Assembly (NCBI GenBank): GCA_022563215.1
Contig: JADFNT010000058.1
Span: 1-8,467, forward strand
Direction of reading: 5' to 3'
From: Pseudomonadota bacterium
GTDB lineage: Bacteria; Pseudomonadota; Alphaproteobacteria; Rhodospirillales; Casp-alpha2
Length of the DNA: 8,467 bases
Both the position numbers and the translations under genes were made by a program. Numbering within the stretch: the stretch's first letter is position 1; every line of letters starts with the position of its first letter. Below the pieces are notes generated by a model, which made no database searches, was not told where the DNA came from, and was given only the letters and a program-made list of their open reading frames with translations. Positions 1 through 7,130 of the stretch are shown here, in pieces.

Positions 1-353
1 CCCGGCTTGTGGGCCTCGATGTACTTCTCCGCAGCAATCTTGAACGCGACTGCCTTGGCCGATTCGAGGTTGGCCTGGGTTATCTCGGCCTTGCGGGCTG
101 ATATGGGGTCCACGCCGGCCACACGCAGCCTGCGGGCCTCTGTGGCCTTTACCCGGGCTTCGGCAAGGCTGACGGCATTGAGGGGGCCAAGTCCCATGTG
201 ACGGGCCTTGCCTCCCAGCATATAGCGGTATATCCAAGACTTCGCGCCGGTCCCGGTGACTTGCAAATAAAGCCCACCACCGTCGGGGTGCATCCCTGGC
301 TTTTTAGCCCTGGTGGCAGCAAGCGCCGTCAGCCGATTAATCCCTCGCACCAT
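1..353 (-). CDS. Tyrosine recombinase/integrase, P4-type (DUF4102), N-terminal part only
   Basis: Reverse-strand reading from the ATG at 353 stays open to the window edge, giving 117 codons plus 2 nt. The protein begins MVRGINRLTA and carries the typical arm-type DNA-binding domain (DUF4102): HPDGGGLYLQV (residues 22-32), then KSWIYRY (38-44), then MGLGPLNAVSLAEAR (53-67), and an RR-x-GVDPI segment (74-84). From about residue 101 (AVAFKIAAEKYIEAH) the core-binding SAM-like domain starts. The catalytic domain with the R-H-R-Y residues would lie left of the window and cannot be checked. The family catalyses site-specific integration and excision of genomic islands and prophages. A GTG directly upstream (354-356) is a possible alternative start; no strong Shine-Dalgarno is visible. 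Gene type and start are confident; whether the full gene is intact is unknown. Confidence 0.9.
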   Translation of the reverse strand, partial: MVRGINRLTALAATRAKKPGMHPDGGGLYLQVTGTGAKSWIYRYMLGGKARHMGLGPLNAVSLAEARVKATEARRLRVAGVDPISARKAEITQANLESAKAVAFKIAAEKYIEAHKP

Positions 354-546
354 CACCCTACCTACAAATCTACATACAAATGAAAGGCGGATTTAGAAAG
401 ACGACGGCGAACACAACGGAACAGCTTTGGCTTTAAACCTATATATTTCGCCACCTTTTAAACACTACCACGAACGCCAGCGAATAGCCAAAAACAACAG
501 TTAGACGGACTCTCCCTCCGCCATTCAATAAGGCTTCCCCCCGCCG
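354..546. other. Spacer between integrase and DUF336 gene; probable mobile-element boundary
   Basis: This stretch of 193 nt has no supported gene and is visibly less GC-rich than the DNA to its right, with AT-rich patches around 425-480. P4-type integrases usually start close to their attachment site, so the boundary with chromosomal DNA may lie here (inference). I looked for a tRNA or its 3' end with a T-loop motif on either strand and found none. The integrase promoter should also lie here, reading leftward, but no clear -35/-10 pair could be assigned. Confidence 0.45.
363..381. repeat. Short direct repeat TACAAAT x2, 12 nt apart
   Basis: TACAAAT occurs at 363-369 and again at 375-381, just upstream of the integrase start. 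Short AT-rich direct repeats at one-helical-turn spacing beside an integrase gene resemble arm-type integrase or regulator binding sites. Only two copies are seen and they may be chance. Confidence 0.3.
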
Positions 547-978
547 ATGACAAACCTGACCCTGAACCAGGCCACCGCCATCATCGAGGCGGCTTTCGAT
601 AAGGGCCGCGAGGACGGCTTGGCGCCGTTGACCGTCGCCGTGCTGGACGCCGGCGGCCATCCGGTCGCCCTCATGCGCCAGGACGCCAGCGGCATCCTCA
701 GGGCCGAAATCGCCACCGGCAAGGCCTACGGCGCCTTGGGCTTCGGGCTGGGGTCCCGCGACCTGCATGACAAGGACCCGAAGTTCCTGGCCGCCGTCGC
801 CGCCGCCTCGGGCGGCAAGATGGTGCCGGTGCCGGGCGGCGTGCTGGTCATCGACCCCGAAACCGGCGACATCATCGGCGCCGTCGGCATCTCCGGCGAC
901 AGGGGCGAAAACGACGAAGCCTGCGCCGTCGCCGGCATCGAGGCCGCGGGCCTCAAGGCTGAGCCAGGCGGCGGCTAG
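547..978 (+). CDS. GlcG/HbpS family (DUF336) protein
   Basis: A 143-residue protein, complete and of usual family length. Characteristic segments are LTVAVLDAGGHPVALMRQD (28-46), the mid-protein KMVPVPGGVLV (91-101), and the Gly-rich GAVGISGDRGENDEACAVAG (111-130). These define the GlcG/HbpS fold, which in HbpS binds haem and in other members accompanies glycolate, diol or dicarboxylate metabolism; the exact role here is unknown. No signal peptide is seen, so the product is probably cytoplasmic. The ATG at 547 is supported by the N-terminal match to the family (LTLNQATAIIEAA), although the nearest AGG (531-533) is 13 nt away. The SLC13-like transporter follows on the same strand within 62 nt, so the two may be co-transcribed and concern the same substrate (inference). 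Confidence 0.9.
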   Translation: MTNLTLNQATAIIEAAFDKGREDGLAPLTVAVLDAGGHPVALMRQDASGILRAEIATGKAYGALGFGLGSRDLHDKDPKFLAAVAAASGGKMVPVPGGVLVIDPETGDIIGAVGISGDRGENDEACAVAGIEAAGLKAEPGGG

Positions 979-984
979 GCCGTT

Positions 985-1068
985 TTGGCTGACATTAACG
1001 ACACCCTGACGACGGCGGGGAAGCTGGCCACCGAGGCGCTGTGCCGGGCCAGGGACTCCAAGCGTTGA
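985..1068 (+). CDS. Possible 27-codon small ORF coupled to the transporter start
   Basis: A TTG at 985 opens a 27-codon frame beginning ADINDTLTTAG after the start and ending at TGA 1066-1068. It lies in the same frame as the DUF336 gene, three codons after that gene's TAG, so it could also be read as a read-through tail. Its stop overlaps the alternative TTG start of the transporter (1065-1067) in a TTGA arrangement typical of translational coupling. There is no good Shine-Dalgarno and no recognised homology, so it may be an ordinary intergenic open frame. Confidence 0.2.
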   Translation: MADINDTLTTAGKLATEALCRARDSKR

Positions 1069-2441
1069 CCCGCGCCCGCCTGTTGGTGGTGCCTCTTGTG
1101 GCCGCCGCCGCCTTCGCCGTGCTGGCGCTGCCGGTGCCGGCGGACACCGGGCCCCAGGTGCTGCCGGCGCTGGCGCTGACGGTCTTTACCGTCGGCCTGT
1201 GGGCGACCGGCAGTTTGCCCGAATACATCACCGCGGTGGTTTTTTTCGTCCTCGCCCTGGCCCTGGGCGTCGCCCCGCCGCAAGCCGTGCTGTCGGGATT
1301 CTGGTCGAGCGCCTTCTGGCTGGTCGCCGGCGGCGTCGTCATCGGCGTCGCCGCCGACCGTACCGGCCTGGGGCGGTTTCTGGCCCACGCCTTCTTCAGG
1401 CGGTTGAGCGCATCGTACCCACGGCTCATCACCGGCATCGTCCTGGGCGCCGTCGTCCTGGCATTCCTGATCCCGGCCGCCATCGGCCGGCTGATCATCT
1501 TGATGCCGATCATCCTCAGCCTCGCCGACAAACTGGGCTTCGGCCCCGGAACGCGCGGCCGCACGGGCATGGTGCTGGCGACGACCATGGGCAGCTTCTT
1601 CATCCCGTTGACCATCCTCCCGGCCAACCTGCCCAACGTGGTGCTGGCCGGCGTCGCCGACAGCCTTTACGGCCTCAAGATCACCTATGGCGCTTACCTG
1701 TTGATGAATTTTCCGGTCTTGGGCGCGCTCAAGGCCTTGGTGCTGGTGGCGGTGATCTGTTTTTTCTTCAACGACCCGATCGCCGACCCCGCCACCGACG
1801 TCGAAAAACCGCGTTTAAGCCCCGAGGGATGGCGCCTGGCGCTGATCGTCGGCGTCACTCTGGCGGTCTGGGCCACCGACTTTGTGCACGGGATCGAGCC
1901 CGGGTGGGTAGCCGTGGCCGCGGCGTTGATTTGCGTGTTGCCGGGGGTGGGCGTCATCAAGGCAGCCGATTTCCCCGGCCTCAGCAGTTTCCAGATTCTT
2001 TTCTTCGTCGCCGCCGTGCTGGCGCTCGGCAACGTCGTCGCCACCTCCGGCGCCGGCACCCTGATCGCGGACCGGCTTCTGGGCCTGACCGATTTCCAGC
2101 CCGGCGGGACCGGGTACGCCTATGGCGTTTTTTCGGCCATGAGTATGGCGATGAGCCTGTTCTCGACCCTGCCCGGCTCGATCGTCGTGATAGCGCCTTT
2201 CGCGGCCGAGGTCGCCGAGGCTTCGGGCCTGCCGTTGCTGGCGGTGCTGATGATCATCGTCAACGGTTTTTCGACCGTGATCTTCCCCTATCAAGGCGGC
2301 CCCATCCTGGTCGGCCTGCGCCTCGGCGGGGCGACCTTGATGGACGGATTGCGGGTGACGTTGCCGATCGCCCTGATTACCGTGGTCGCCTTGCTACCGC
2401 TGCAATTCTTCTGGTGGCGGTGGTTGAGCGGCCTGCCGTGA
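1041..2441 (+). CDS. DASS/SLC13-like anion (dicarboxylate or sulfate) transporter
   Basis: A very hydrophobic protein of 466 residues from the GTG at 1041, usual length for the divalent anion:Na+ symporter (DASS/SLC13) family, with roughly 11-12 membrane segments in two similar halves. Segment AAIGRLIILMPIILSLA (146-162) matches the first substrate-loop hairpin and following Pro-Ile helix. TILPANLPNVVLAG (191-204) occupies the position of the conserved PxGTPPN loop. The second half repeats the pattern around STLPGSIVVIAPFAAEV and VIFPYQGGP. The canonical Ser-Asn-Thr sodium/substrate motifs are not evident, so the ion and substrate are uncertain. Start choice is open: the TTG at 1065 has a better Shine-Dalgarno (AGGGA, 1051-1055, 9 nt away) and would give 458 residues. 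It probably shares an operon with the DUF336 gene. Confidence 0.85.
   Translation: MPGQGLQALTRARLLVVPLVAAAAFAVLALPVPADTGPQVLPALALTVFTVGLWATGSLPEYITAVVFFVLALALGVAPPQAVLSGFWSSAFWLVAGGVVIGVAADRTGLGRFLAHAFFRRLSASYPRLITGIVLGAVVLAFLIPAAIGRLIILMPIILSLADKLGFGPGTRGRTGMVLATTMGSFFIPLTILPANLPNVVLAGVADSLYGLKITYGAYLLMNFPVLGALKALVLVAVICFFFNDPIADPATDVEKPRLSPEGWRLALIVGVTLAVWATDFVHGIEPGWVAVAAALICVLPGVGVIKAADFPGLSSFQILFFVAAVLALGNVVATSGAGTLIADRLLGLTDFQPGGTGYAYGVFSAMSMAMSLFSTLPGSIVVIAPFAAEVAEASGLPLLAVLMIIVNGFSTVIFPYQGGPILVGLRLGGATLMDGLRVTLPIALITVVALLPLQFFWWRWLSGLP
1051..1055 (+). promoter_or_regulatory. Shine-Dalgarno AGGGA favouring the TTG start at 1065
   Basis: AGGGA lies 9 nt before TTG 1065. The alternative GTG 1041 has only GAGG at 1033-1036, 4 nt away, which is too close for good initiation. 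This makes the shorter transporter start plausible. Confidence 0.4.
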
Positions 2442-2497
2442 ATCTCCTCAAAAGAAACTTTTCCGCGCCCTGGACAGTGAACGTCTAAGATAACCCC

Positions 2498-3073
2498 ATG
2501 CAGTTGTTTTTCTTTCTCGGTTGGGGGTTTCTGCTGTTGGCCTTCGCCGGCGCCGCGGCCGAAGCCCTGCCCCGAACCTTCCCCGGCAGCGGGACGTTCG
2601 TCTCGGCCCATGAGCTGTGGTACGCGGCGTCGCCGGGGAGCCTGGTGGTCACCCAGATCCAGGTGGAAAGGATTTCGCCGGCGCTGTGGGAGCTGCTGAG
2701 GGCGAGCGTCCTGGTGCTGCCGGCGTGGATGCTGTTCGGTGTGCCGGGGGGGGCGCTGGTCTGGTTCTGCCGCCCCCACAAGCAGATGACGAGACACCAG
2801 AGAGAGGAACTCGAACGCCAGGAGGAGGCGATTTTCCTCTATGACAAGCTGGCCCAGGAGGCGCGCGAGGCCGGTTTCGACGACGGCGAGGACGACCAGA
2901 TGCCGGTGCACAGCTACCACGACATCGTCAACGCCACGCGTTTCACCGAGCCCTATGCCGATGACGAGGCGATGGTTGGTGAAGACTGGAGGGAAGACGG
3001 GGGGGACGAAATCGAGGATGGGGACGAAATCGAGGCCGGGGACGAAATCGAGGCCGGGGACGAGAAGAAGTAA
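2498..3073 (+). CDS. Hypothetical membrane protein with acidic repetitive C-terminus
   Basis: A 191-residue protein I do not recognise. It has an N-terminal hydrophobic stretch (about 2-24, FFFLGWGFLLLAFAG) that could be a signal anchor. An outward or periplasmic-looking loop (25-62) follows, then a second membrane segment (about 66-90, ending VWFCRP), then a soluble tail. The tail starts with a charged, probably helical, region (MTRHQREELERQEEAIFLYDKL, about 97-118). It then becomes strongly acidic and ends in GDEIEAGDEIEAGDEKK-like repeats encoded by an 18-bp tandem repeat. This gives a two-membrane-segment topology with both termini likely on the same side (inference). The ATG at 2498 lies after a weak AAGA (2487-2490). 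The gene runs toward lepA, with only 3 nt between the two stop codons. No function can be assigned. Confidence 0.75.
   Translation: MQLFFFLGWGFLLLAFAGAAAEALPRTFPGSGTFVSAHELWYAASPGSLVVTQIQVERISPALWELLRASVLVLPAWMLFGVPGGALVWFCRPHKQMTRHQREELERQEEAIFLYDKLAQEAREAGFDDGEDDQMPVHSYHDIVNATRFTEPYADDEAMVGEDWREDGGDEIEDGDEIEAGDEIEAGDEKK
3002..3064 (+). repeat. 18-bp in-frame tandem repeat, about 3.5 copies
   Basis: The unit GGGGACGAAATCGAGGCC recurs at 3002-3019 (ending AT), 3020-3037, 3038-3055 and partially at 3056-3064. It encodes G-D-E-I-E-A/D repeats at the C-terminus of the hypothetical protein. Near-identical copies at the DNA level suggest recent slippage expansion, so copy number may vary between strains. 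Confidence 0.9.
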
Positions 3074-3076
3074 GCC

Positions 3077-4879
3077 CTATTCTTCGGTCTTCAGGGCCTC
3101 TAAAAAAGCGCTTTGCGGGATTTCGACGTTGCCGAACTGACGCATCTTCTTTTTGCCCTTCTTCTGCTTGTCGAGCAGTTTGCGTTTGCGGCTGACGTCG
3201 CCGCCGTAGCATTTCGCGGTGACGTCCTTGCGCATGGCGCTGACGGTGGAACGCGCGATGATCTTGCCGCCGATCGCCGCCTGGATGGCGATCTTGAACA
3301 ATTGCCGCGGGATCAACCCTTTAAGCTTCTCACAGATGGCGCGGCCGCGGCTTTCGGCGTGGCTTGAGTGGACGATGAAGCTGAGCGCATCCACCGGTTC
3401 GGAATTGACTAGGATCGACACCTTGACCAATTTGCCTTCGGCGTATCCCTCCAGGTCGTAATCGAAGCTGGCGTAACCGCGCGACACCGATTTCAGCCGG
3501 TCGTAGAAGTCGATGACCACCTCGTTCAACGGCAACCGGTAACGCAGCATGGCGCGCTGGCCGACGTAGGTGAGCTCCGTCTGCTCGCCCCGGCGGTCGG
3601 TGCACAGCGCCAGCACGGAGCCCAGGTATTCGTCGGGCACGATGATGGTGGCGTTGATCCACGGTTCCTCGATGAAATCGATGTGGGTCGGGTCGGGCAT
3701 ATCGACCGGATTGTGCAGCTCAATCACCTCGCCGGACCTAGTGTGGATGCGGTAGACGACGCTGGGCGCGGTGGTAATCAGGTCGAGGTCGAATTCCCGC
3801 TCAAGGCGCTGCTGGATGATTTCCAGGTGCAGGAGCCCCAAAAACCCGCAGCGGTAGCCGAGGCCCAGCGCGGCGGATGTTTCGGCCTCGTAATGAAATG
3901 ACGCGTCGTTGAGGTGGAGCTTGGCCAAGCTGTCGCGCAAGTCCTCGTAGACGCCGGAATCGACCGGGAACAGGCCGCAGAACACCACCGGCACCGAGGG
4001 CTTGAAACCGGGCAGCGCTTCGCTGGCCGGGCGCTTGTCCTCGGTGATGGTGTCGCCGACCCGGGTATCGGCGACGGTCTTGATGGCGGCGGTAATGAAT
4101 CCGATTTCGCCGGGGCCGAGTTCCGTGTCCTGGACCGGCTTCGGCGTGAAGTGGCCGACCTGTTCGACCTGATAGGAGGCGCCCGACGCCATCATCCGGA
4201 TCTTCATGCCTTTCTTCAGCACCCCGTCCTTGATCCGGACCAGGATCATCACGCCCAGGTACGGGTCGTACCAACTGTCGACCAGCAGCGCCTTCAGCGG
4301 CGCCTCGGCATCGCCCTCGGGCGCCGGCAGGCGTTCGACCAGGGCTTCGAGCACGTCTTCGACGCCGTGGCCGGTCTTGGCCGAGATTTCGAGGGCGCCG
4401 GAGGTGTCCAGCCCCACCACTTCCGATATTTGCTCGCGGATGCGGTCCGGCTCGGCGGCCGAAAGGTCGATCTTGTTCAACACCGGCAGGATTTCGTGAT
4501 CGGCGTCGAGCGCCAGGTACGCATTGGCCAGGGTCTGCGCCTCGACGCCTTGCGTCGCGTCGACCAATAGAAGCGAGCCCTCGCAGGCGGCCAGCGAGCG
4601 GCTGACCTCGTAGTTGAAATCGACGTGGCCGGGGGTGTCCATGAGGTTGATCTGATAGGTCTCGCCGTTCCGGGCCTTGTATTCGAGGCGCACCGTCTGC
4701 GCCTTGATGGTAATGCCGCGCTCGCGCTCCAGGTCCATGGAATCGAGGACCTGCTCGGTCATCTCGCGGTCTTCGAGGCCGCCGCATATCTGGATCAATC
4801 GATCAGCCAGGGTCGATTTGCCGTGGTCGATGTGGGCGATGATGGCGAAGTTGCGGATATGGGCGAGGTCGGTGCTCAT
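3077..4879 (-). CDS. lepA: Elongation factor 4 (LepA), ribosome back-translocase GTPase
   Basis: A complete 600-residue LepA, the standard length. The GTPase motifs are intact: P-loop AHIDHGKST (15-23), switch I region ending RGITIKA (54-60), DTPGH (81-85) and NKID (135-138). The EF-G-like domains follow, and the LepA-specific C-terminal domain is clear from [19 protein letters not shown] and the lysine-rich GKKKMRQFG just before the end. LepA binds ribosomes and is tied to translation under ionic stress and to initiation or biogenesis quality. The ATG at 4879 matches the family N-terminus ([13 protein letters not shown]); no strong Shine-Dalgarno is visible. It starts 10 nt after the stop of the NnrU-family gene, so it is probably translated from a shared transcript. 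It converges with the hypothetical gene on its 3' side. Sequence style is alphaproteobacterial. Confidence 0.98.
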   Translation of the reverse strand: MSTDLAHIRNFAIIAHIDHGKSTLADRLIQICGGLEDREMTEQVLDSMDLERERGITIKAQTVRLEYKARNGETYQINLMDTPGHVDFNYEVSRSLAACEGSLLLVDATQGVEAQTLANAYLALDADHEILPVLNKIDLSAAEPDRIREQISEVVGLDTSGALEISAKTGHGVEDVLEALVERLPAPEGDAEAPLKALLVDSWYDPYLGVMILVRIKDGVLKKGMKIRMMASGASYQVEQVGHFTPKPVQDTELGPGEIGFITAAIKTVADTRVGDTITEDKRPASEALPGFKPSVPVVFCGLFPVDSGVYEDLRDSLAKLHLNDASFHYEAETSAALGLGYRCGFLGLLHLEIIQQRLEREFDLDLITTAPSVVYRIHTRSGEVIELHNPVDMPDPTHIDFIEEPWINATIIVPDEYLGSVLALCTDRRGEQTELTYVGQRAMLRYRLPLNEVVIDFYDRLKSVSRGYASFDYDLEGYAEGKLVKVSILVNSEPVDALSFIVHSSHAESRGRAICEKLKGLIPRQLFKIAIQAAIGGKIIARSTVSAMRKDVTAKCYGGDVSRKRKLLDKQKKGKKKMRQFGNVEIPQSAFLEALKTEE

Positions 4880-4889
4880 GGCCAGGAAG

Positions 4890-5582
4890 TCAGGCGGCCA
4901 GGGGCGATACGCCGATCACCCATTGGTGGCCGAACAGCATCGCCACATAGACAACCGCCGCCAGGGCCAGCCGCCACCAGCCGATCTCGCGCCAGTCCAG
5001 CCGCGTCCGCACCTGGACGAGGGCAAGGAAGGGGACGTTGGAGGTCTCGGCCTCGAGACGCTGCCACGCCTCGCCGCCGGCGAGGCGCCGGCGGCGGTCG
5101 ATGTGGGCGGCGCCGGCGAGCGCCAACCCGCCGAGGCCGCCGAACAGGATCAGCGACGCCACGTTGCCCGTCGCCAGCACATGCACCAGCGCCCACAGCG
5201 CCACGCCCCACATGGCCGGATGGCGGGTGATCTTGGTGATGCCGCGGGGCCCTTCCGCGCCGGCCAGCCGGTCGAGGATGACCGCCGTCGGGTTGGCTTG
5301 CGTGTAGCCGGCGACGACGAGCACCGCGGCCAACCCCATGACCGCGATGGAGAGGGTGCGAAGCGCCGTCGGCGGCCGCCATAGCACCACCTCCGGTGCC
5401 GCTCCGTAGGCGTCGAGGACCCACATGAACAACGCCAGCGACACGGCCGAATAAAGGCCCAGGAACGGCCACTCGCCGATGAGCCCGGCGAGAGCCCGGC
5501 GCGGCCCGGTGCTAGAGAGCGCCAGGTGGCTGCCCACGAACGCGGCCACGGCCAGCGCCAACGCGGAAAATTCGTCGAACAT
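4890..5582 (-). CDS. NnrU family integral membrane protein
   Basis: A 230-residue protein with about six hydrophobic segments. NnrU-family signatures are the N-terminal [16 protein letters not shown] (14-29), [13 protein letters not shown] (37-49), the central [19 protein letters not shown] (118-136), and IDRRRR (151-156) preceding a conserved [14 protein letters not shown]. NnrU was first named beside nitrite and nitric oxide reductase genes, and related NnrU/isoprenoid methyltransferase-like membrane proteins are widespread in alphaproteobacteria without denitrification genes, as here. The biochemical role is not established. An upstream in-frame start at 5618 would add 12 residues of low hydrophobicity; the ATG at 5582 is chosen because the family normally begins directly at the first membrane helix. 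It lies 10 nt upstream of lepA. Confidence 0.88.
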   Translation of the reverse strand: MFDEFSALALAVAAFVGSHLALSSTGPRRALAGLIGEWPFLGLYSAVSLALFMWVLDAYGAAPEVVLWRPPTALRTLSIAVMGLAAVLVVAGYTQANPTAVILDRLAGAEGPRGITKITRHPAMWGVALWALVHVLATGNVASLILFGGLGGLALAGAAHIDRRRRLAGGEAWQRLEAETSNVPFLALVQVRTRLDWREIGWWRLALAAVVYVAMLFGHQWVIGVSPLAA

Positions 5583-5639
5583 GGTGGCGCTTCTAGCACC
5601 ACCGGGGCGGCCGCTCAATGCCCGGCGCGGGCAATCGCC

Positions 5640-5846
5640 TTAATCCCCGGGCCGCCGCCGTTCGTGGCGTTCGGCGAGGCGCGCCTTGTGGCCGGCCCTG
5701 TATTCGTCTTCAGTGAATTCGTGCCCGCACACCATGCACGTCACCGGCCCGAAGGGCTCGGCCTCGGGGGTGAAGCCGCCGGGGGTGACATTCTGCGCCT
5801 CGCCGCAATCCGGGCACGGCACGGGGGTGATGGTGGTCGGGGTCAT
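5640..5846 (-). CDS. Small zinc-ribbon protein, function unknown
   Basis: A 68-residue protein with two CxxC knuckles, CPDC (11-14) and CMVC (37-40), spaced as in a zinc ribbon. A basic, Arg-rich tail follows (YRAGHKARLAERHERRR). Four cysteines at this spacing indicate one bound zinc ion. Small ribbons of this type are common as unnamed proteins in alphaproteobacteria; a nucleic-acid or protein-binding role is only a guess. The ATG at 5846 is the natural start, with no clear Shine-Dalgarno. It lies on the same strand between folD and the NnrU-family gene. Confidence 0.75.
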   Translation of the reverse strand: MTPTTITPVPCPDCGEAQNVTPGGFTPEAEPFGPVTCMVCGHEFTEDEYRAGHKARLAERHERRRPGD

Positions 5847-5908
5847 GGCGGGCTTTTATCACCCCAAGGGCCGGGGCTCAATAAGACTTGGTGAAGACGG
5901 CGGAGGCC

Positions 5909-6802
5909 CTAAATCTCCGGATCGGGGAGGCCGTTCTGGCGGCACGCCGCGACGACGGTGTTGCGCAGCAGGTTGGCGATGGTCATCGGCCCGACGCCGC
6001 CCGGCACCGGGGTGATGAAGCCGGCGACCCGCTTGGCCTCGTCGAATGCCACGTCGCCCACCAACCGGGTTTCTCCGTCGCCTTTCTCCGGCGCCTCGAC
6101 GCGGTTGATGCCGACGTCGATGACCGCCGCGCCTGGTTTGATCCAGTCGCCCCGGACCATTTCGGCCCGGCCGACGGCGGCGACCAGGATATCGGCCTCG
6201 CGGCATCGTTCGGCCAAGTCCTCGGTCCTGGAATGGGCGATGGTGACGGTGCAGTGCTCGGTCAGCAGCAGCGCCGCCATCGGCTTGCCGACGATGTTGG
6301 AGCGGCCCAGCACCAGGGCCCGCTTGCCCTTCAGCTCGCCAAGCGTTTCCTTCAGCATCAGCAGACAGCCGTAGGGCGTGCACGGCACCGGCGCGTCGAG
6401 CCCGGTCCACAGGCGGCCGACGTTGGTGGTGTGGAAACCGTCGACGTCCTTGGCGGGGTCGATGGCGGCGATCACCTTGGCTTCGTCGATGGGGTCCGGC
6501 AGCGGCAGTTGAACCAGAATGCCATCGATGGTGTTGTCGGCATTCAGCGTATCGATAAGCTCCAGCAGCTCCGCTTCGCTGGTGGTTTCCGGGAGGTCAT
6601 AAGAGCGGGAGACGAACCCGACTTCTTCACAAGCCTTGCGTTTGCTTGCGACATAAATTTGCGATGCAGGGTTACTACCCACCAGCACAACGGCCAGTCC
6701 TGGTGCCCGCAGTCCGGCTGCAATACGCGCCTGAACTTTTTGAGCAACTTCAGAGCGCACCTGCTGCGCAATCGTTTTACCGTCAATAATCTTTGCTGCC
6801 AT
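5909..6802 (-). CDS. folD: FolD bifunctional dehydrogenase/cyclohydrolase; chimeric reading frame
   Basis: A 297-residue FolD that interconverts 5,10-methylene-, methenyl- and 10-formyl-tetrahydrofolate with NADP. All family landmarks are present: Tyr50 and Lys54 in [17 protein letters not shown] (94-102), Asp121 in DVDGFH, the dinucleotide-binding GRSNIVGKP (166-174), and [12 protein letters not shown] near the C-terminus. Residues 1 to about 102 match what I remember of E. coli FolD (e.g. [40 protein letters not shown]). From about 103 on ([17 protein letters not shown]) the sequence departs from E. coli FolD, which continues AGIDNVKV, and is GC-rich and alphaproteobacterial, including an insertion near [11 protein letters not shown]. 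The frame stays open across the switch because the motif is conserved in both. The product would look functional, but the gene is most likely an artefact of joining two genomes. Identification of both parts is confident; naturalness is doubtful. Confidence 0.9.
   Translation of the reverse strand: MAAKIIDGKTIAQQVRSEVAQKVQARIAAGLRAPGLAVVLVGSNPASQIYVASKRKACEEVGFVSRSYDLPETTSEAELLELIDTLNADNTIDGILVQLPLPDPIDEAKVIAAIDPAKDVDGFHTTNVGRLWTGLDAPVPCTPYGCLLMLKETLGELKGKRALVLGRSNIVGKPMAALLLTEHCTVTIAHSRTEDLAERCREADILVAAVGRAEMVRGDWIKPGAAVIDVGINRVEAPEKGDGETRLVGDVAFDEAKRVAGFITPVPGGVGPMTIANLLRNTVVAACRQNGLPDPEI
6497..6520. other. Genome junction (alphaproteobacterium | E. coli) inside folD
   Basis: On the left of about 6497 the third-codon positions are strongly G/C and the protein is not E. 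coli-like. On the right of about 6520 protein and gene order read as E. coli. The switch lies in the codons for QLPLP, which nearly all FolD proteins share, so short shared sequence probably guided the join. The exact base cannot be fixed without the two parental sequences. Confidence 0.8.
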
Positions 6803-7130
6803 CAGAGAGAGGATTCCATCTGTTACGTAGATCGAAGGGGATGCGCCTATTTTGTCAGAAGCGGGGCGCGCTGTCAGGTTTCGTTTCAGATTTATCGCGT
6901 GAAGCGACCTCTTGCGAAGGTGAGGCGCACCGTCGCTGAGACTGAAAGCTTCATTTTTCGTCCATGATGGCGTTGTAAATCTGGAACTGATTTATTTCCT
7001 TGTCTAAGGATTAAGATAATTTAAGAAATACCTGACAATATAAAAAGAATTTTCAGCCTGGTAATTTACCGCTTCAGGTCTATATTTGTGTTGAATATAT
7101 TTTGCGCGGAAGTATTCATCTAACGGGGCT

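Noticed and set aside
425..480. Promoter for the integrase in the AT-rich patch
   Set aside because: Only partial -10-like strings (TATATA) without a matching -35; too weak to call.
354..546. tRNA gene as attachment site
   Set aside because: No T-loop motif, acceptor pairing or anticodon arm could be found on either strand.
995..1636. Long open frames opposite or out of frame with the transporter and other GC-rich genes
   Set aside because: They translate to Arg/Ala/Pro/His-rich low-complexity proteins expected from other frames of GC-rich genes and match no family.
2450..2462. AAAAG-AAA-CTTTT as a terminator after the transporter
   Set aside because: A 5-bp, mostly A-T stem with a 3-nt loop is too weak, and no T-run follows.
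3064..3085. Hairpin GAAGAA...TTCTTC between the convergent genes, as a bidirectional terminator
   Set aside because: Only a 6-bp AT-containing stem with a 10-nt loop and no T-run on either side; it arises from Glu/Lys codons at both C-termini.
5067..5087. 21-nt palindrome with two 10-nt arms around one base
   Set aside because: It lies inside the NnrU-family coding region, where GC-rich Arg/Leu/Ala/Gly codons easily form such palindromes, and no second copy was seen.
5583..5618. Longer NnrU-family start at 5618
   Set aside because: The added residues are Gly/Arg/Ser-rich and precede a family-typical N-terminal helix beginning at the ATG 5582.
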